Source: Cupriavidus sp. EM10 (GTDB lineage: Bacteria > Pseudomonadota > Gammaproteobacteria > Burkholderiales > Burkholderiaceae). From it: a DNA stretch of 64,000 nucleotides. The notes under the pieces were generated by a model. The model saw nothing but the letters and a program-made list of their open reading frames with translations. It was not told where the DNA came from and ran no database searches. A program made the translations under genes and the position numbers. Position 1 is the first letter of the stretch; each line of letters begins with the position of its first letter. Positions 28,823-38,467 of the stretch are shown piece by piece. Where the stretch lies: assembly GCF_018729255.1 (NCBI RefSeq), contig NZ_CP076060.1, forward strand, positions 3,038,001 to 3,102,000, written 5' to 3'.

Positions 28823-29083
28823 TCAGGCCGCCGGAACGACGCTGACTTGCTGCTTCTTGGCAGCGCCCTTGACGGCGAACTGCACGTGGCCGTCGACCAG
28901 TGCGAACAGGGTGTGGTCCTTGCCCACGCCCACGTTGTCACCGGCGTGCACGCGCGTGCCGCGTTGACGAACGATGATGCCGCCGGCGTTGATGGCCTGG
29001 CCACCGTACACCTTCACGCCCAGACGCTTCGATTCCGAATCACGGCCGTTCCGCGTGGAACCGCCGCCTTTTTTCTGTGCCAT
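28823..29083 (-). CDS. rpmA: 50S ribosomal protein L27
   Basis: An 86-residue protein with the L27 signature: [29 protein letters not shown] and [15 protein letters not shown]. It sits near the peptidyl transferase centre. Follows rplU by 51 bases. Confidence 0.97.
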   Translation of the reverse strand: MAQKKGGGSTRNGRDSESKRLGVKVYGGQAINAGGIIVRQRGTRVHAGDNVGVGKDHTLFALVDGHVQFAVKGAAKKQQVSVVPAA

Positions 29084-29134
29084 GTCTTAACTCCAGTTGA
29101 CCTATTGCGATGAAACCTGTTTCCGAGCCGGGGC

Positions 29135-29446
29135 TCAGGCAACGATGGCTTCGATACGCAGTTCGGTGTAATTCTGACGATGGCCCTGACGCTTCTGGTA
29201 GTGCTTGCGACGGCGCATCTTGAAGATCTTCACCTTGTCGTGACGACCCTGGGCGATAACGGTAGCCTTGACGGAAGCCCCGCTCACCAGCGGCGTACCA
29301 AATTTGATTTGGTCGCCAGCGCCCACTGCGAGCACCTGGTCCAGCGTGATTTCTGCGCCAATGTCAGCCGGTATCTGTTCTACTTTAAGTTTTTCGCCAG
29401 CAGCAACCTTGTATTGCTTGCCGCCGGTTTTTACGACCGCGTACAT
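29135..29446 (-). CDS. rplU: 50S ribosomal protein L21
   Basis: A 103-residue L21 protein: [20 protein letters not shown] at the start and the basic [20 protein letters not shown] at the end. The start at 29446 is family-standard; a longer frame runs into the leader. It is first in the rplU-rpmA unit, with a predicted promoter about 120 bases upstream. Confidence 0.97.
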   Translation of the reverse strand: MYAVVKTGGKQYKVAAGEKLKVEQIPADIGAEITLDQVLAVGAGDQIKFGTPLVSGASVKATVIAQGRHDKVKIFKMRRRKHYQKRQGHRQNYTELRIEAIVA

Positions 29447-29563
29447 TGTCGAACCTCTCGATGTTGAGTGAAACGATGAATGCTGCCCCGGGAGACCCGG
29501 AGCCGGCGCCGTTTCGTGCGCCGCAGACGGTGCGCGCGAGAAACGCGACCGAAAGAACCGCAA

Positions 29564-29592
29564 ATTATAAACCGTTTTACGGAAAAGCGCAA
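29564..29592 (-). promoter_or_regulatory. Predicted rplU-rpmA promoter
   Basis: Minus-strand TTGCGC (29592-29587), a 17-base spacer and a perfect TATAAT (29569-29564). Predicted start near 29557, about 110 bases before the rplU ATG. Confidence 0.75.
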
Positions 29593-29662
29593 AGAAAACA
29601 AGAAGATAGCCTGACGGGCGCCCGCTGAGGCGGGCGGCGCACTTCCCGGCTTGCGTGGGGAA

Positions 29663-29761
29663 TCAGGTCAGGTCGGCCAGCAGGAACCCGGCCAGGGCAG
29701 CGAAAGCCACCCACCAGGCGGTGCGGCGGACATGCCGTCGGGATGCATGGGGCTTGTCCAT
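29663..29761 (-). CDS. Possible 32-residue membrane peptide
   Basis: A short frame, MDKPHASRRHVRRTAWWVAF then AALAGFLLADLT, has a basic N-terminus and one hydrophobic helix, like many small single-pass membrane proteins. A TATAAT on the minus strand (29773-29768) ends six bases before the ATG, which would give a leaderless transcript. No ribosome site is seen and no family is recognised. It could be a chance frame. Confidence 0.3.
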   Translation of the reverse strand: MDKPHASRRHVRRTAWWVAFAALAGFLLADLT

Positions 29762-29869
29762 GGCGGCATTATAGATGCGTGCGCACCCCGGCTGATGACC
29801 GCGCGGGGGACAGTCTGACAATCCCTTCCATCCCGGGCCGGCGACGGCCATAGTCACATCCGCATCGCA

Positions 29870-29875
29870 TATAAT
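29870..29875 (+). promoter_or_regulatory. Predicted -10 box of the original ispB promoter
   Basis: A perfect TATAAT, with no strong -35 box at standard spacing. The start point would be near 29882, six bases before the group II intron. It is probably the native ispB promoter now separated from the gene. Confidence 0.5.
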
Positions 29876-31043
29876 CCTCCGGTTTTGGTGCGACACGCAC
29901 ACTCGTGTCCGGGTAGCTCCAACGTAAGGAGCATCGACCTTTCGTTGAGACAAGGGGAAAGCTTCGGCCTGAACCGTCCAATCTCAACCATTTATTGCTT
30001 TGACAAGCCCGGCCGCAAGGCTGGAGCGAGTCCATGTGTTGTGGGAAGGCCAGCTTATCGGCTAACACGCAGCTTGCTTTCTGCTGGATGGATTTCCAGC
30101 CATTGCCCAAAGGCGGGGACGCTTGCCTTTGGGCAGGTGTCTTTGCAGTACGCGCTCTCCCCGGAGGGTGCGGGTGGACACGCAGCGGCAGTTTCGCTGC
30201 GTGCTCGCTACATAGCATTTAAACCGGCCCAATAGGGTCGGCGCTACGTTCTTTGGGACACAGGCCATGCGCTCACAAGAGCCCGTCTGTCGTCAAGCGC
30301 CTGCCAGCACGGAGGCACTGAAGTAATGAAGTGAGGTTTCCCGGAGCGTATAGCTCTGCGCGTTATGGTTCGGTCGAGTACACCCGCGAGGGTGCCTCGA
30401 TAGAGAACCTGCTATGCGACTAGCAGTAGCCTATGGAGACATGCGTCACTGGTAACGGTGGGGTGTGAAGCTCTCCTGACAACGCTGCCCCGTAAGGGTG
30501 CGTCCATGCCGTGAGGCCGGGATGTAAAGGCTCCTAGCCGCAAAGGGGTCAAGGTGCGGGCTGGCTGGTATGGGTAACGTAGTGAACTGCTGATAAACGT
30601 CGTAAGGATTGCGGTGCCAAAGCTGCTGATAGGCACTAACCAAAAGGTACGTGGTCGGATGCCCCGCTCAAAACTCGGGACACGTCGCTAATATGACCAC
30701 CGGCGGAGAGGCAGGCCCTAACCCAGCCGTGTAATGCGCAGGGAACGTGGTAAGCCCGTATGGCTGCCGGAGTGCAATTTGACTCAGGCAGGCGAACCGC
30801 AAGGAACGCTGTTGGCTGTGCGGGTATGGGAGGTTGGAGAAAGCGAACGCCAGGCTGTAATGGTCCGGATAGGGGTTGAAATATCATCCCACGCGAAAGC
30901 GAGCAGACTTCCAACTGGTCTTTCGTCGCAAGACGGCTGACTGAACTCGCTTGTTTAATTTTCTTCCCTTTGGGGGGTGACATGCCCCCAAAGGGGCATG
31001 TTGTCTCTGCTATTTGGGGAAGTCCTCAAGATAGGAGAGCAGC

Positions 31044-32743
31044 ATGGAAGTATTGATCCGAGAGGATGAATCTGCGCCCTCCGGCATCCCGCAACGATGG
31101 GGCGACATCAATTGGCGCCGCGTCGATCGGAATGTTCGGGCAATGCAGATTCGAATTGCGAAGGCAACACAGGAAGGGGATTGGCGCCGGGTGAAAGCCC
31201 TGCAACGATCCCTGACTCGCTCGTTTTCCGCCAAAGCATCGGCGGTGAGGCGAGTGGCGATGAACCAAGGTGCGCGGACGGCAGGAGTCGACCGCGAAAA
31301 GTGGAAATCGCCTGAAGCCCGATGGGAAGCCATCGGGCGGTTGAAGCACCGGGGGTACCGCCCGCTGCCGTTAAGGCGGGTTTACATCCCCAAGGCCAAC
31401 GGAAAGGAACGCCCTCTGGGCATCCCGACCATGTTGGACAGAGCCATGCAGGCGTTGTATCTGCTGGCGCTGGAACCAGTGTCCGAAGGGACGAGCGATC
31501 CGAACTCCTATGGGTTCCGGATCAATCGATCCACGGCGGATGCCATGTCCCAGCTATTCGTCAATTTGTCCAGAAAGGCTTCGGCCCAATGGATCCTAGA
31601 AGCGGATATCAAAGGGTGTTTCGACCATATCAGTCACGACTGGCTGGAGCGCAATGTCCCGATGGACAAAGCACTCCTGCGGAAGTGGCTGAAAGCTGGC
31701 GTGGTATTTCAAGGCCAGTTTCAGGCGACCGACGCTGGAACACCACAGGGGGCATCATTTCCCCGACCTTGGCTAACGTGGCACTGAATGGGTTGGAACA
31801 ACAACTGGTCGAGTCCCTACGGGCAAAGCTGGGAGTAACCAACACGAAGAAGCTGAAAGTGAATGTCGTACGGTATGCGGATGACTTCGTGATCACCGGC
31901 AACACGCCGGAAGTCCTAGAAAACGAAGTGAAGCCGTGGGTGGAACAGTTCCTAGCAACAAGGGGGCTTTCGCTGTCCACAGAGAAAACGCGAATCGTCA
32001 ACATCGCCGAAGGCTTTGACTTCCTTGGGTGGAATTTCCGGAAGTACTCGGGAACCCTGCTCATCAAACCGAGCAAGAAGAACGCACAAACGTTTTATTG
32101 CAAGGTCAAGGAGGTCATCAGTGCTCACAGCGGGCGAAAGCAGGCGGACCTAGTCCAAACGCTGAACCCGATGCTCAGGGGCTGGGCGCAGTATCACAGC
32201 CCAGTGGTTGCGAAGGCGACGTTCACCCGAATGGAGCACCTGATATTTAGGGCGCTGTGGAGGTGGGCAAAACGGCGACATCGAAGAAAGAAAGTTGAAT
32301 GGGTGCGAAAGAAATATTTCGCATCAATCGATGATCGGAATTGGGTGTTCGGTTCCACGGAAGTGAACAAGGCTGGCGAACGCTACTGGAAAGGACTGTA
32401 CTCGATCCCGAGTACGCCTATCCGGAGGCACAAGAAGGTGCGGGGGGACTACAACCCTTTCGACCCAGCGCAGGAAATGTATGGCGAAACGCTGCGACAG
32501 GAACGCATGGCAGAAAGCATGGCGTACCGGAAGCAGTGGGCAAAGCTGTTCATGTCCCAGCGAGGCTTGTGCGCGGTGTGTCACAGCGCGATAAGCAAAG
32601 AGACCGGGTGGCATGACCACCACATCGAACCCAGAGTAGTAGGCGGGTCCGACGCTCTAAGCAATCGTGTACTGGTACATCCCGACTGCCATGTCCAGGT
32701 TCATCACTACGGCAGAGTCGCAGTGAAGCCGGTGTTTGAGTAA
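31044..32743 (+). CDS. ltrA: Group II intron reverse transcriptase/maturase with HNH domain, frameshifted
   Basis: Two frames together encode about 566 residues. The first has RT motifs RRVYIPKANGKERPLGIPTM and SYGFRINRSTADAM, up to GTPQG. The second continues with GIISPTLANVALNGLE, the catalytic VVRYADDFVITG, the thumb/X domain (LNPMLRGWAQYH) and a C-terminal HNH endonuclease (CAVCHSAIS, HDHHIEPRVVGG, LVHPDCHVQVHH). One extra G in the run at 31748-31752 restores GTPQGGIISP, the canonical RT motif. The start follows AGGAGAGCAGC. If the shift is real the maturase is dead; a sequence error is more likely. Confidence 0.9.
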
Positions 32744-32765
32744 CTCATACATTTTGTAGAGGCTT

Positions 32766-32799
32766 GAGCCGTATGCGGGGAAACTCGCACGTACGGTTC
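32766..32799 (+). ncRNA. Group II intron domain V (catalytic hairpin)
   Basis: A 34-base hairpin starting GAGCCGTATGCGG and ending CGTACGGTTC, with the expected AGC-type catalytic triad position near its 5' base and a 2-nt bulge. It is the most conserved part of the ribozyme and appears intact. Confidence 0.85.
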
Positions 32800-32858
32800 T
32801 TAGGGGGGAGGGATCCAGCAATGGGTTCCTCCTACCCTCCCGAAACGGTGATCTCATC

Positions 32859-33836
32859 TTGTCCCAGTCTTCCGCCACTGCCTTGCTTGCCCCGGTCGCT
32901 GCCGACATGCGCGCCGTTGACGCCGTTATCCGCCGCCGCCTGTCGTCCGAAGTCCCGCTGGTCGAGCAGATTGGCGAATACATCATCAGCGCAGGCGGCA
33001 AGCGCCTGCGCCCGGTCATCCTGCTGCTGTCGGCACGCGCGTTCGGCTACGAAGGCCATCGCCACCACGAAATGGCCGCGGTGGTGGAGTTCATCCACAC
33101 GGCCACGCTGCTGCACGACGACGTGGTGGACGAATCCGAGCTGCGCCGTGGCCGGCAGACGGCCAACGCCGTCTTCGGCAACGCCGCCAGCGTGCTGGTG
33201 GGCGACTTCCTCTATTCGCGCGCCTTCCAGATGATGGTGGACGCCGGCAGCATGCGCATCATGGAGATTCTCTCCAACGCCACCAATGTGATCGCCGAAG
33301 GCGAGGTGCTGCAACTGCTGAACATGCACGACCCCGACGTCACGGTGGAGCGCTACCTGCAGGTGATCCGGTACAAGACGGCCAAGCTGTTCGAGGCCTC
33401 GGCGCAACTGGGCGCCGTGCTGGCCGGCGCCGACCCCGCCATGGAAGAAGCCGCCGCCGAGTACGGCCGGCGCATCGGCACGGCGTTCCAGCTGATCGAC
33501 GACATGCTCGACTACACGGCCAGCGCCGAGCAGATGGGCAAGAACGCCGGCGACGACCTGCGCGAAGGCAAGCCCACGCTGCCGCTGCTGCACCTGCTGG
33601 AGCACGGCACCACCGAGCAGCGGGAACTGGCGCGCGACGCCATCGTGCAGGGCGGCACCGAACACTTCGACGCGGTCTTCTCGGCCATCCACGCCAGCGG
33701 CGCGCTCGAAGTCACGTTCGCGGCCGCCCGCCACGAGGCCGAAGCCGCCGAGCGGGCCGCCATGCAATTCCCGGATTCGCCGCTCAAGAACACGCTGATC
33801 GAGCTGTGCGCGTTCTCGCTGCAGCGGCAAAGCTGA
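32859..33836 (+). CDS. ispB: Octaprenyl diphosphate synthase
   Basis: A 325-residue trans-polyprenyl synthase. Both Asp-rich motifs are present: LLHDDVVDESELRRG and QLIDDMLDYTA, plus GGKRLRP near the N-terminus. It makes the C40 side chain of ubiquinone-8. The start is a TTG at 32859, giving SQSSATALLAPVAADMR after the initiator; GGTGA lies seven bases upstream. Its own promoter appears to be on the far side of a 3-kb group II intron. tRNA-Pro follows on the same strand with a separate promoter. Confidence 0.95.
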   Translation: MSQSSATALLAPVAADMRAVDAVIRRRLSSEVPLVEQIGEYIISAGGKRLRPVILLLSARAFGYEGHRHHEMAAVVEFIHTATLLHDDVVDESELRRGRQTANAVFGNAASVLVGDFLYSRAFQMMVDAGSMRIMEILSNATNVIAEGEVLQLLNMHDPDVTVERYLQVIRYKTAKLFEASAQLGAVLAGADPAMEEAAAEYGRRIGTAFQLIDDMLDYTASAEQMGKNAGDDLREGKPTLPLLHLLEHGTTEQRELARDAIVQGGTEHFDAVFSAIHASGALEVTFAAARHEAEAAERAAMQFPDSPLKNTLIELCAFSLQRQS

Positions 33837-33867
33837 CGGCGACAGGCACTTTTTCTTGAGATGGTGC

Positions 33868-33896
33868 TTGCCAACTCCGGGAAACGTCGCTAGAAT
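33868..33896 (+). promoter_or_regulatory. Predicted tRNA-Pro promoter
   Basis: TTGCCA (33868-33873), a 17-base spacer and TAGAAT (33891-33896). The start would be about 40 bases before the mature tRNA. Confidence 0.7.
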
Positions 33897-33942
33897 TTTG
33901 TTCTTTGCTGCTGACGACGTACTGTCAGCCGGCAACGGAAAT

Positions 33943-34019
33943 CGGGGTGTAGCTTAGCCTGGTAGAGCGCTACGTTCGGGACGTAGAGGCCGGAGGTTCG
34001 AATCCTCTCACCCCGACCA
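33943..34019 (+). tRNA. tRNA-Pro (anticodon CGG)
   Basis: A 77-base cloverleaf. The acceptor stem CGGGGTG (33943-33949) pairs with CACCCCG (34009-34015), followed by A and an encoded CCA. The anticodon stem CTACG/CGTAG holds the loop TTCGGGA, with anticodon CGG reading CCG. The T arm has GGTTCGAATCC. Standing between ispB and pilB is usual in this group. Confidence 0.97.
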
Positions 34020-34062
34020 GATTTCGATGCACGGCCACGCCGCACATCACAGGTATCAGCAG

Positions 34063-34092
34063 AAAGCCGCACAGCAATGTGCGGCTTTTTTG
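34063..34092 (+). terminator. Rho-independent terminator after tRNA-Pro
   Basis: AAAGCCGCACA (34063-34073), loop GCAA, TGTGCGGCTTT (34078-34088), then more T residues. Perfect 11-bp stem. Confidence 0.92.
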
Positions 34093-34370
34093 TTTTTCGC
34101 CTCCCTCCTCCCTTTCCCGTTTTCCCGCCTTTCCCTCTCCGCCGACAGTGCCGGGCCACCTCCGTTTCGGCCCCCCGCGCAAGTAGGGTTGCAGCCGTGT
34201 CGCGCAAACGCCAACGCGCACGCGAGCCAGCTTTACAAAAAGTGACCCCGGCGGCAAACTGCCCCGATCCTGGGACCCGCGCCCTGTGCCGTCCCGCCGC
34301 TGTCAACCGCGCCGCCCGCCGTTTTCCGACCAGCCTTCGGCAGCCTGCGCACCTTGTATCGTATTTCGCC

Positions 34371-36095
34371 ATGACACTAGGTCTTGCGCTTGCCCAGAGC
34401 CGGCGGATCGCACCAGCGCTGCTCGCCCAGCTGGAGCAATCGGCACGGGAAAAGAAAACGCAGCTGATCGACGAGATCATTGGCAGCGGCACGATGTCCG
34501 CCCACGACGTGGCGATCTTTGCCGCCGACAAATACCAGCTGCCGCTGCTCGACCTGTCCCAGTACAACCTCAACCGCGTGCCGCCGGCGCTGGCCGGCAA
34601 CCGCGAATTCCACGCCCACCGGCTGCTGCCGCTGGGCCGGCGCGAGAACCGGTTGATCGTGGCGATGTCCGACCCCGCCAACCAGGCTGGCGTCGAGGCG
34701 ATCCGGCAGAAGATGAACCTGCCGGTGGAAACGGTCGTGGTCGAGCACGACAAGCTCATGAAGCATGTGCGGGCGGCCGGCGAGGCGCTTGGCACGCTCA
34801 AGAACATCTCGCCGGTCACGCCGACCGCGCAGAAGATGATCGAGTACGACCCGTCGGCCGCGGCGGCTGCCCGCAAGGGTGGGCCGGGCAACGAGATCGA
34901 TGACGCCCCGGTGGTGCGCTTCCTGCAGAAGCTGCTGAACGAGGCCTTCAACCGCGGCGCGTCGGACTTGCACTTCGAACCGTTCGAATTCTTCTACCGT
35001 ATCCGCTTCCGCGTCGACGGCGTGCTGCAGGAGGTTGCCCGGCCGCCGCTGGACATCCGCGACAAGATCGCCACCCGCATCAAGGTGCTGTCGCGGCTGG
35101 ACATCTCCGAAAAGCGCGTGCCGCAGGACGGCCGGATGAAGCTGCTGATCTCCGTGCCCAAGGAGAAGGACAGCAAGGAAACCATCGAGAAGGCCATCGA
35201 CTTCCGGGTCTCGACCCTGCCGACGCTGTTTGGCGAGAAGATCGTGATGCGGATCCTGGATTCGTCCACCGACAAGCTCGATATCGACCAGCTCGGCTAC
35301 GAGCCCCAGCAGAAGGCACTGCTGCTCGAAGTCATCAAGCGCCCGTACGGGATGGTGCTGGTCACCGGCCCGACCGGCAGCGGCAAGACCGTGTCCCTGT
35401 ACACGTTCCTGAACATGCTGAACCAGGGCGACATCAATATCTCCACGGCCGAGGACCCGGCGGAAATCCAGCTGCCGGGCATCAACCAGGTGAACGTCAA
35501 CGACAAGGCGGGCCTGACCTTCGCGGCCGTGCTCAAGTCGTTCCTGCGGCAGGATCCGGACATCATCATGGTCGGCGAAATCCGCGACCTGGAAACCGCC
35601 GACATCTCGATCAAGGCCGCCCAGACGGGCCACCTGGTGCTGTCCACGCTGCACACCAACGATGCGCCCACCACGCTGACGCGCCTGATGAACATGGGCG
35701 TGGCGCCGTTCAACATCGCGTCGTCGGTGCTGATGATCACCGCGCAGCGCCTGGCCCGCCGGCTTTGCTCGTGCAAGCGCGCCAGCGACCTGGCGCCCCA
35801 GGTGCTGCTCGATGCCGGTTTCACCGATGCCGATATCGACGGCAGCTGGAAGCCGTACCACCCGGTGGGCTGCGAGCGCTGCAACGGCAGCGGCTACAAG
35901 GGACGCTGCGGCATCTACCAGGTCATGCCCATTTCAGAGGCCATGCAGCAGATCATCCTGTCGCACGGCACAGCCCTGCAGATTGCCGAACAGGCCCGTA
36001 AAGAGGGCGTGCTGTCGTTGCGCGAGGCCGGGTTGCAGAAGGTAAAACAAGGGATTACGTCGCTGGAGGAAGTGCTGGCCACCACGAACAGCTAG
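34371..36095 (+). CDS. pilB: Type IV pilus assembly ATPase PilB
   Basis: A 574-residue GspE/PilB-family secretion ATPase that powers pilus extension at the inner face of the membrane. The N-terminal domain (residues 1-160) precedes the ATPase core with Walker A VTGPTGSGKTVSLYTF, Asp box TAEDPAEIQLPGINQ, Walker B DPDIIMVGEIRDLETA and His box GHLVLSTLHTNDA. A tetracysteine zinc site is seen in RRLCSCKRASDL and VGCERCNGSGYKGRCG. The ATG at 34371 is preferred; a longer frame would run through the tRNA terminator. First of pilB-pilC-pilD. Confidence 0.95.
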   Translation: MTLGLALAQSRRIAPALLAQLEQSAREKKTQLIDEIIGSGTMSAHDVAIFAADKYQLPLLDLSQYNLNRVPPALAGNREFHAHRLLPLGRRENRLIVAMSDPANQAGVEAIRQKMNLPVETVVVEHDKLMKHVRAAGEALGTLKNISPVTPTAQKMIEYDPSAAAAARKGGPGNEIDDAPVVRFLQKLLNEAFNRGASDLHFEPFEFFYRIRFRVDGVLQEVARPPLDIRDKIATRIKVLSRLDISEKRVPQDGRMKLLISVPKEKDSKETIEKAIDFRVSTLPTLFGEKIVMRILDSSTDKLDIDQLGYEPQQKALLLEVIKRPYGMVLVTGPTGSGKTVSLYTFLNMLNQGDINISTAEDPAEIQLPGINQVNVNDKAGLTFAAVLKSFLRQDPDIIMVGEIRDLETADISIKAAQTGHLVLSTLHTNDAPTTLTRLMNMGVAPFNIASSVLMITAQRLARRLCSCKRASDLAPQVLLDAGFTDADIDGSWKPYHPVGCERCNGSGYKGRCGIYQVMPISEAMQQIILSHGTALQIAEQARKEGVLSLREAGLQKVKQGITSLEEVLATTNS

Positions 36096-36246
36096 CACGA
36101 TAAGCTGGCACCGGAAGCAAGCAATACTGACCAGGCGCGCGGCCGGGGACGGTACATGACACAAAGCCGGCCGCGCAAACGGGCATCCGCATCGGGTTGC
36201 GGGAGCCTGAAAACAATAGCAATAGCATTAATTCGGGGGTCAAATC

Positions 36247-37510
36247 ATGGCGACGCGCGCACCAGCGGCGGGCGCCCGGACGGCAGCGCCGTCGCGGGCC
36301 AGGACAGGGCGGAAGGCGCCCACGCAGTACATCTTCGAGTGGGAGGCCAAGGACCGCAAGGGCAAGACCTTCAAGGGCGAGCAGCGGGCCGAGAGCCAGG
36401 CGGAGGTCACCGCCACCCTGCGCAAGCAGGGTCTGACCGTCGTCAAGATGAAGAAGCGCAAGGCAGCGCGCGGCAAGAAGATTACCGAGAAGGACATCGC
36501 GTACTTCACCCGCCAGCTGTCGACCATGCTGAAGGCCGGCATTCCGCTGCTGCAGTCGATCGACATCATTGCGCGCGGCCACGCCAACCCGAACTTCACC
36601 CAGCTGCTGAACGACATCCGCTTCGACATCGAGGCCGGCAGCAGCATGGCCCAGGCGTTCCGACGCCACCCGAAGTACTTCGACACGCTGTACTGCAACC
36701 TGATCGATGCCGGTGAACAGGGCGGTATTCTGGATGCGCTGCTCGAGCGCCTGTCGCTGTACATGGAAAAGAGCATCGCGCTGAAGAGCCAGATCAAGTC
36801 GGCCATGATCTACCCGATCGCCGTGCTGACCGTGGCCTTTGCCGTGACCGTGGTGCTGATGCTGTTCGTGATCCCGGCCTTCAAGGGCGTGTTCTCGAGC
36901 TTTGGCGCGGCGCTGCCTGCGCCCACGCAGATGGTCATCGGCATGTCCGATTTCTTCGTCCAGTACTGGTACCTGATCGTCGGCGCGCCGATCTTTTCAA
37001 TCTTTGGCTACTTCCGGGCCCGCAAGACATCAGAAAAGTCCAGCGCTGGCATGACAAGGCGCTGCTGAAGATGCCGATTTTCGGCAGCCTGTTCCGCAAG
37101 GCCGTAGTCGCGCGCTGGACCCGCACGCTGGCGACAATGTTCGCGGCTGGCACCCCCTGGTGGAATCGATGGAATCCGTGGGTGGCGCGGCCGGTAACTG
37201 GCTGTATTACGATGCCACGCGTGAAATCGAACAAGCGGTGCGCATCGGTACCAGCCTGACCAACGCCATGCAGGCCACGCACCTGTTCGACAACATGGTG
37301 CTGCAGATGACGCAGATCGGCGAGGAATCGGGTGCGCTGGACAACATGCTGCTGAAGGTGGCGGAATTCTACGAGCGTGAGGTGGACGACGCCGTGGCCG
37401 CCATTTCGAGCCTGATCGAGCCGCTGATCATCGTGATCCTGGGTGTGCTGATCGGTGGCATGGTGGTGGCCATGTACCTGCCGATCTTCAAGCTTGGCCA
37501 GGTGGTTTAA
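36247..37510 (+). CDS. pilC: Type IV pilus inner-membrane platform protein PilC, two frameshifts
   Basis: A GspF/PilC family protein split across three frames. Frame 1 gives the first cytoplasmic GspF domain (TEKDIAYFTRQLSTMLKAGI, DAGEQGGILDALLERL) and the first membrane helix. Frame 2 gives PIFGSLFRKAVVARWTRTLA and TMFAAGTP. Frame 3 gives ESMESVGGAAGNW, GEESGALDNMLLKVAEFYE and the last membrane helices. Adding an A in 37034-37037 (or nearby) and a C in 37153-37157 yields a normal 421-residue protein. PilC is the rotor that couples PilB and PilT ATPases to pilin assembly. Two separate single-base losses in one gene favour sequence error. Confidence 0.9.
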
Positions 37511-37525
37511 CAACAGGTATCTCGC

Positions 37526-38419
37526 ATGCATGCAGTATTCGGACCGGCCGGCGCCGCCACGCTCGATTCGCTGGCGGCGCTGCCGGCGCCTTTCCTGATC
37601 GTCGCGGCCGGCCTGCTGGGCCTGCTCGTGGGCAGTTTCCTCAATGTCGTGATCCATCGCCTGCCGAAGATGATGGACCACGAAGAGGCCAACTACATCG
37701 CCGAACTCCGCGACGAGCCCCTGCCGCACCCTGAGCGCTACAACCTCATGGTGCCGCGCTCGGCCTGCCCGCACTGCGGACACAAGATCGCGGCCTGGGA
37801 AAACGTCCCGGTCGTCAGCTACCTGTTCCTGCGGGGCAGGTGTTCATCGTGCAAGGCGCCTATCAGCGTCCGCTATCCGATTGTGGAGGCGGTGACCGGT
37901 GCCCTGACCGCGCTGACGATGTGGCATTTCGGCCCGACCGTCCAGGCGCTGGCCGCCATCGCCATGGTCTGGGCCCTGGTGACGCTGTTCCTGATCGACG
38001 CCGACACCCAGCTGCTGCCCGACCAGATCACGCTGCCGCTGCTCTGGCTGGGCCTGCTGCTGAACCTGCAGGGATGGTTCGCGCCGCTGGCCGACGCCGT
38101 GATCGGCGGCGCCGCCGGCTACCTGGTGCTGTGGACGGTCAACGTGATCTTCACGATGGTGCGCGGCCAGGCCGGCATGGGCCATGGCGACTTCAAGCTC
38201 ATGGGTGCCCTGGGGGCATGGTTCGGCTGGCAGGCATTGCCGGCGCTGATTCTGATGTCGTCGATCGTCGGTGCTGTCATCGGCGGCCTGATGCTGGTGG
38301 TCCAGCGCAAGGGCCGCGATACCGCGTTCCCGTACGGGCCGTACATTGCCGGCGCTGGCCTGATCGTGCTGTTCCTGGGCCCGGATGTGCTGCCGCTGGG
38401 CCTGGTGGCGCGCCACTAG
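37526..38419 (+). CDS. pilD: Prepilin leader peptidase/N-methyltransferase PilD
   Basis: A 297-residue inner-membrane aspartic protease that cleaves and methylates type IV prepilins and type II pseudopilins. Two zinc-finger CxxC pairs are present (CPHCGHKI and CSSCKAPI). Catalytic Asp residues are in FLIDADTQLLPD and GMGHGDFKLMGALGA. About eight hydrophobic segments. It follows pilC after 15 bases. Confidence 0.95.
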   Translation: MHAVFGPAGAATLDSLAALPAPFLIVAAGLLGLLVGSFLNVVIHRLPKMMDHEEANYIAELRDEPLPHPERYNLMVPRSACPHCGHKIAAWENVPVVSYLFLRGRCSSCKAPISVRYPIVEAVTGALTALTMWHFGPTVQALAAIAMVWALVTLFLIDADTQLLPDQITLPLLWLGLLLNLQGWFAPLADAVIGGAAGYLVLWTVNVIFTMVRGQAGMGHGDFKLMGALGAWFGWQALPALILMSSIVGAVIGGLMLVVQRKGRDTAFPYGPYIAGAGLIVLFLGPDVLPLGLVARH

Positions 38420-38467
38420 CATCGCAAAACGGGCGCGCAAAGCTGGTATCGTTGGTGCCATTCGCCA

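Larger units (their letters stand above)
29888..32846 (+). mobile_element. Group II intron with a maturase gene
   Basis: The 5' end reads GTGCGACACGC, matching the GUGYG start of group II introns. The 3' part holds a clear 34-base domain V at 32766-32799 (GAGCCGTATGCGGGG, GAAA-type turn, CGTACGGTTC), followed by a G/C-rich domain VI at about 32802-32842 and a terminal AAAC, fitting the AY end rule. Between them is a reverse-transcriptase/maturase gene. The exact ends (29888 and 32846) are inferred from consensus. The element is inserted in the forward direction between the ispB promoter and ispB. The 5' ribozyme part before the reading frame is about 1,150 bases. Confidence 0.85.

Noticed and set aside
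31748..31752. Programmed ribosomal frameshifting in the intron maturase
   Set aside because: The same single-base homopolymer defect affects nine unrelated genes, including essential ones, so a common sequence artefact is simpler.
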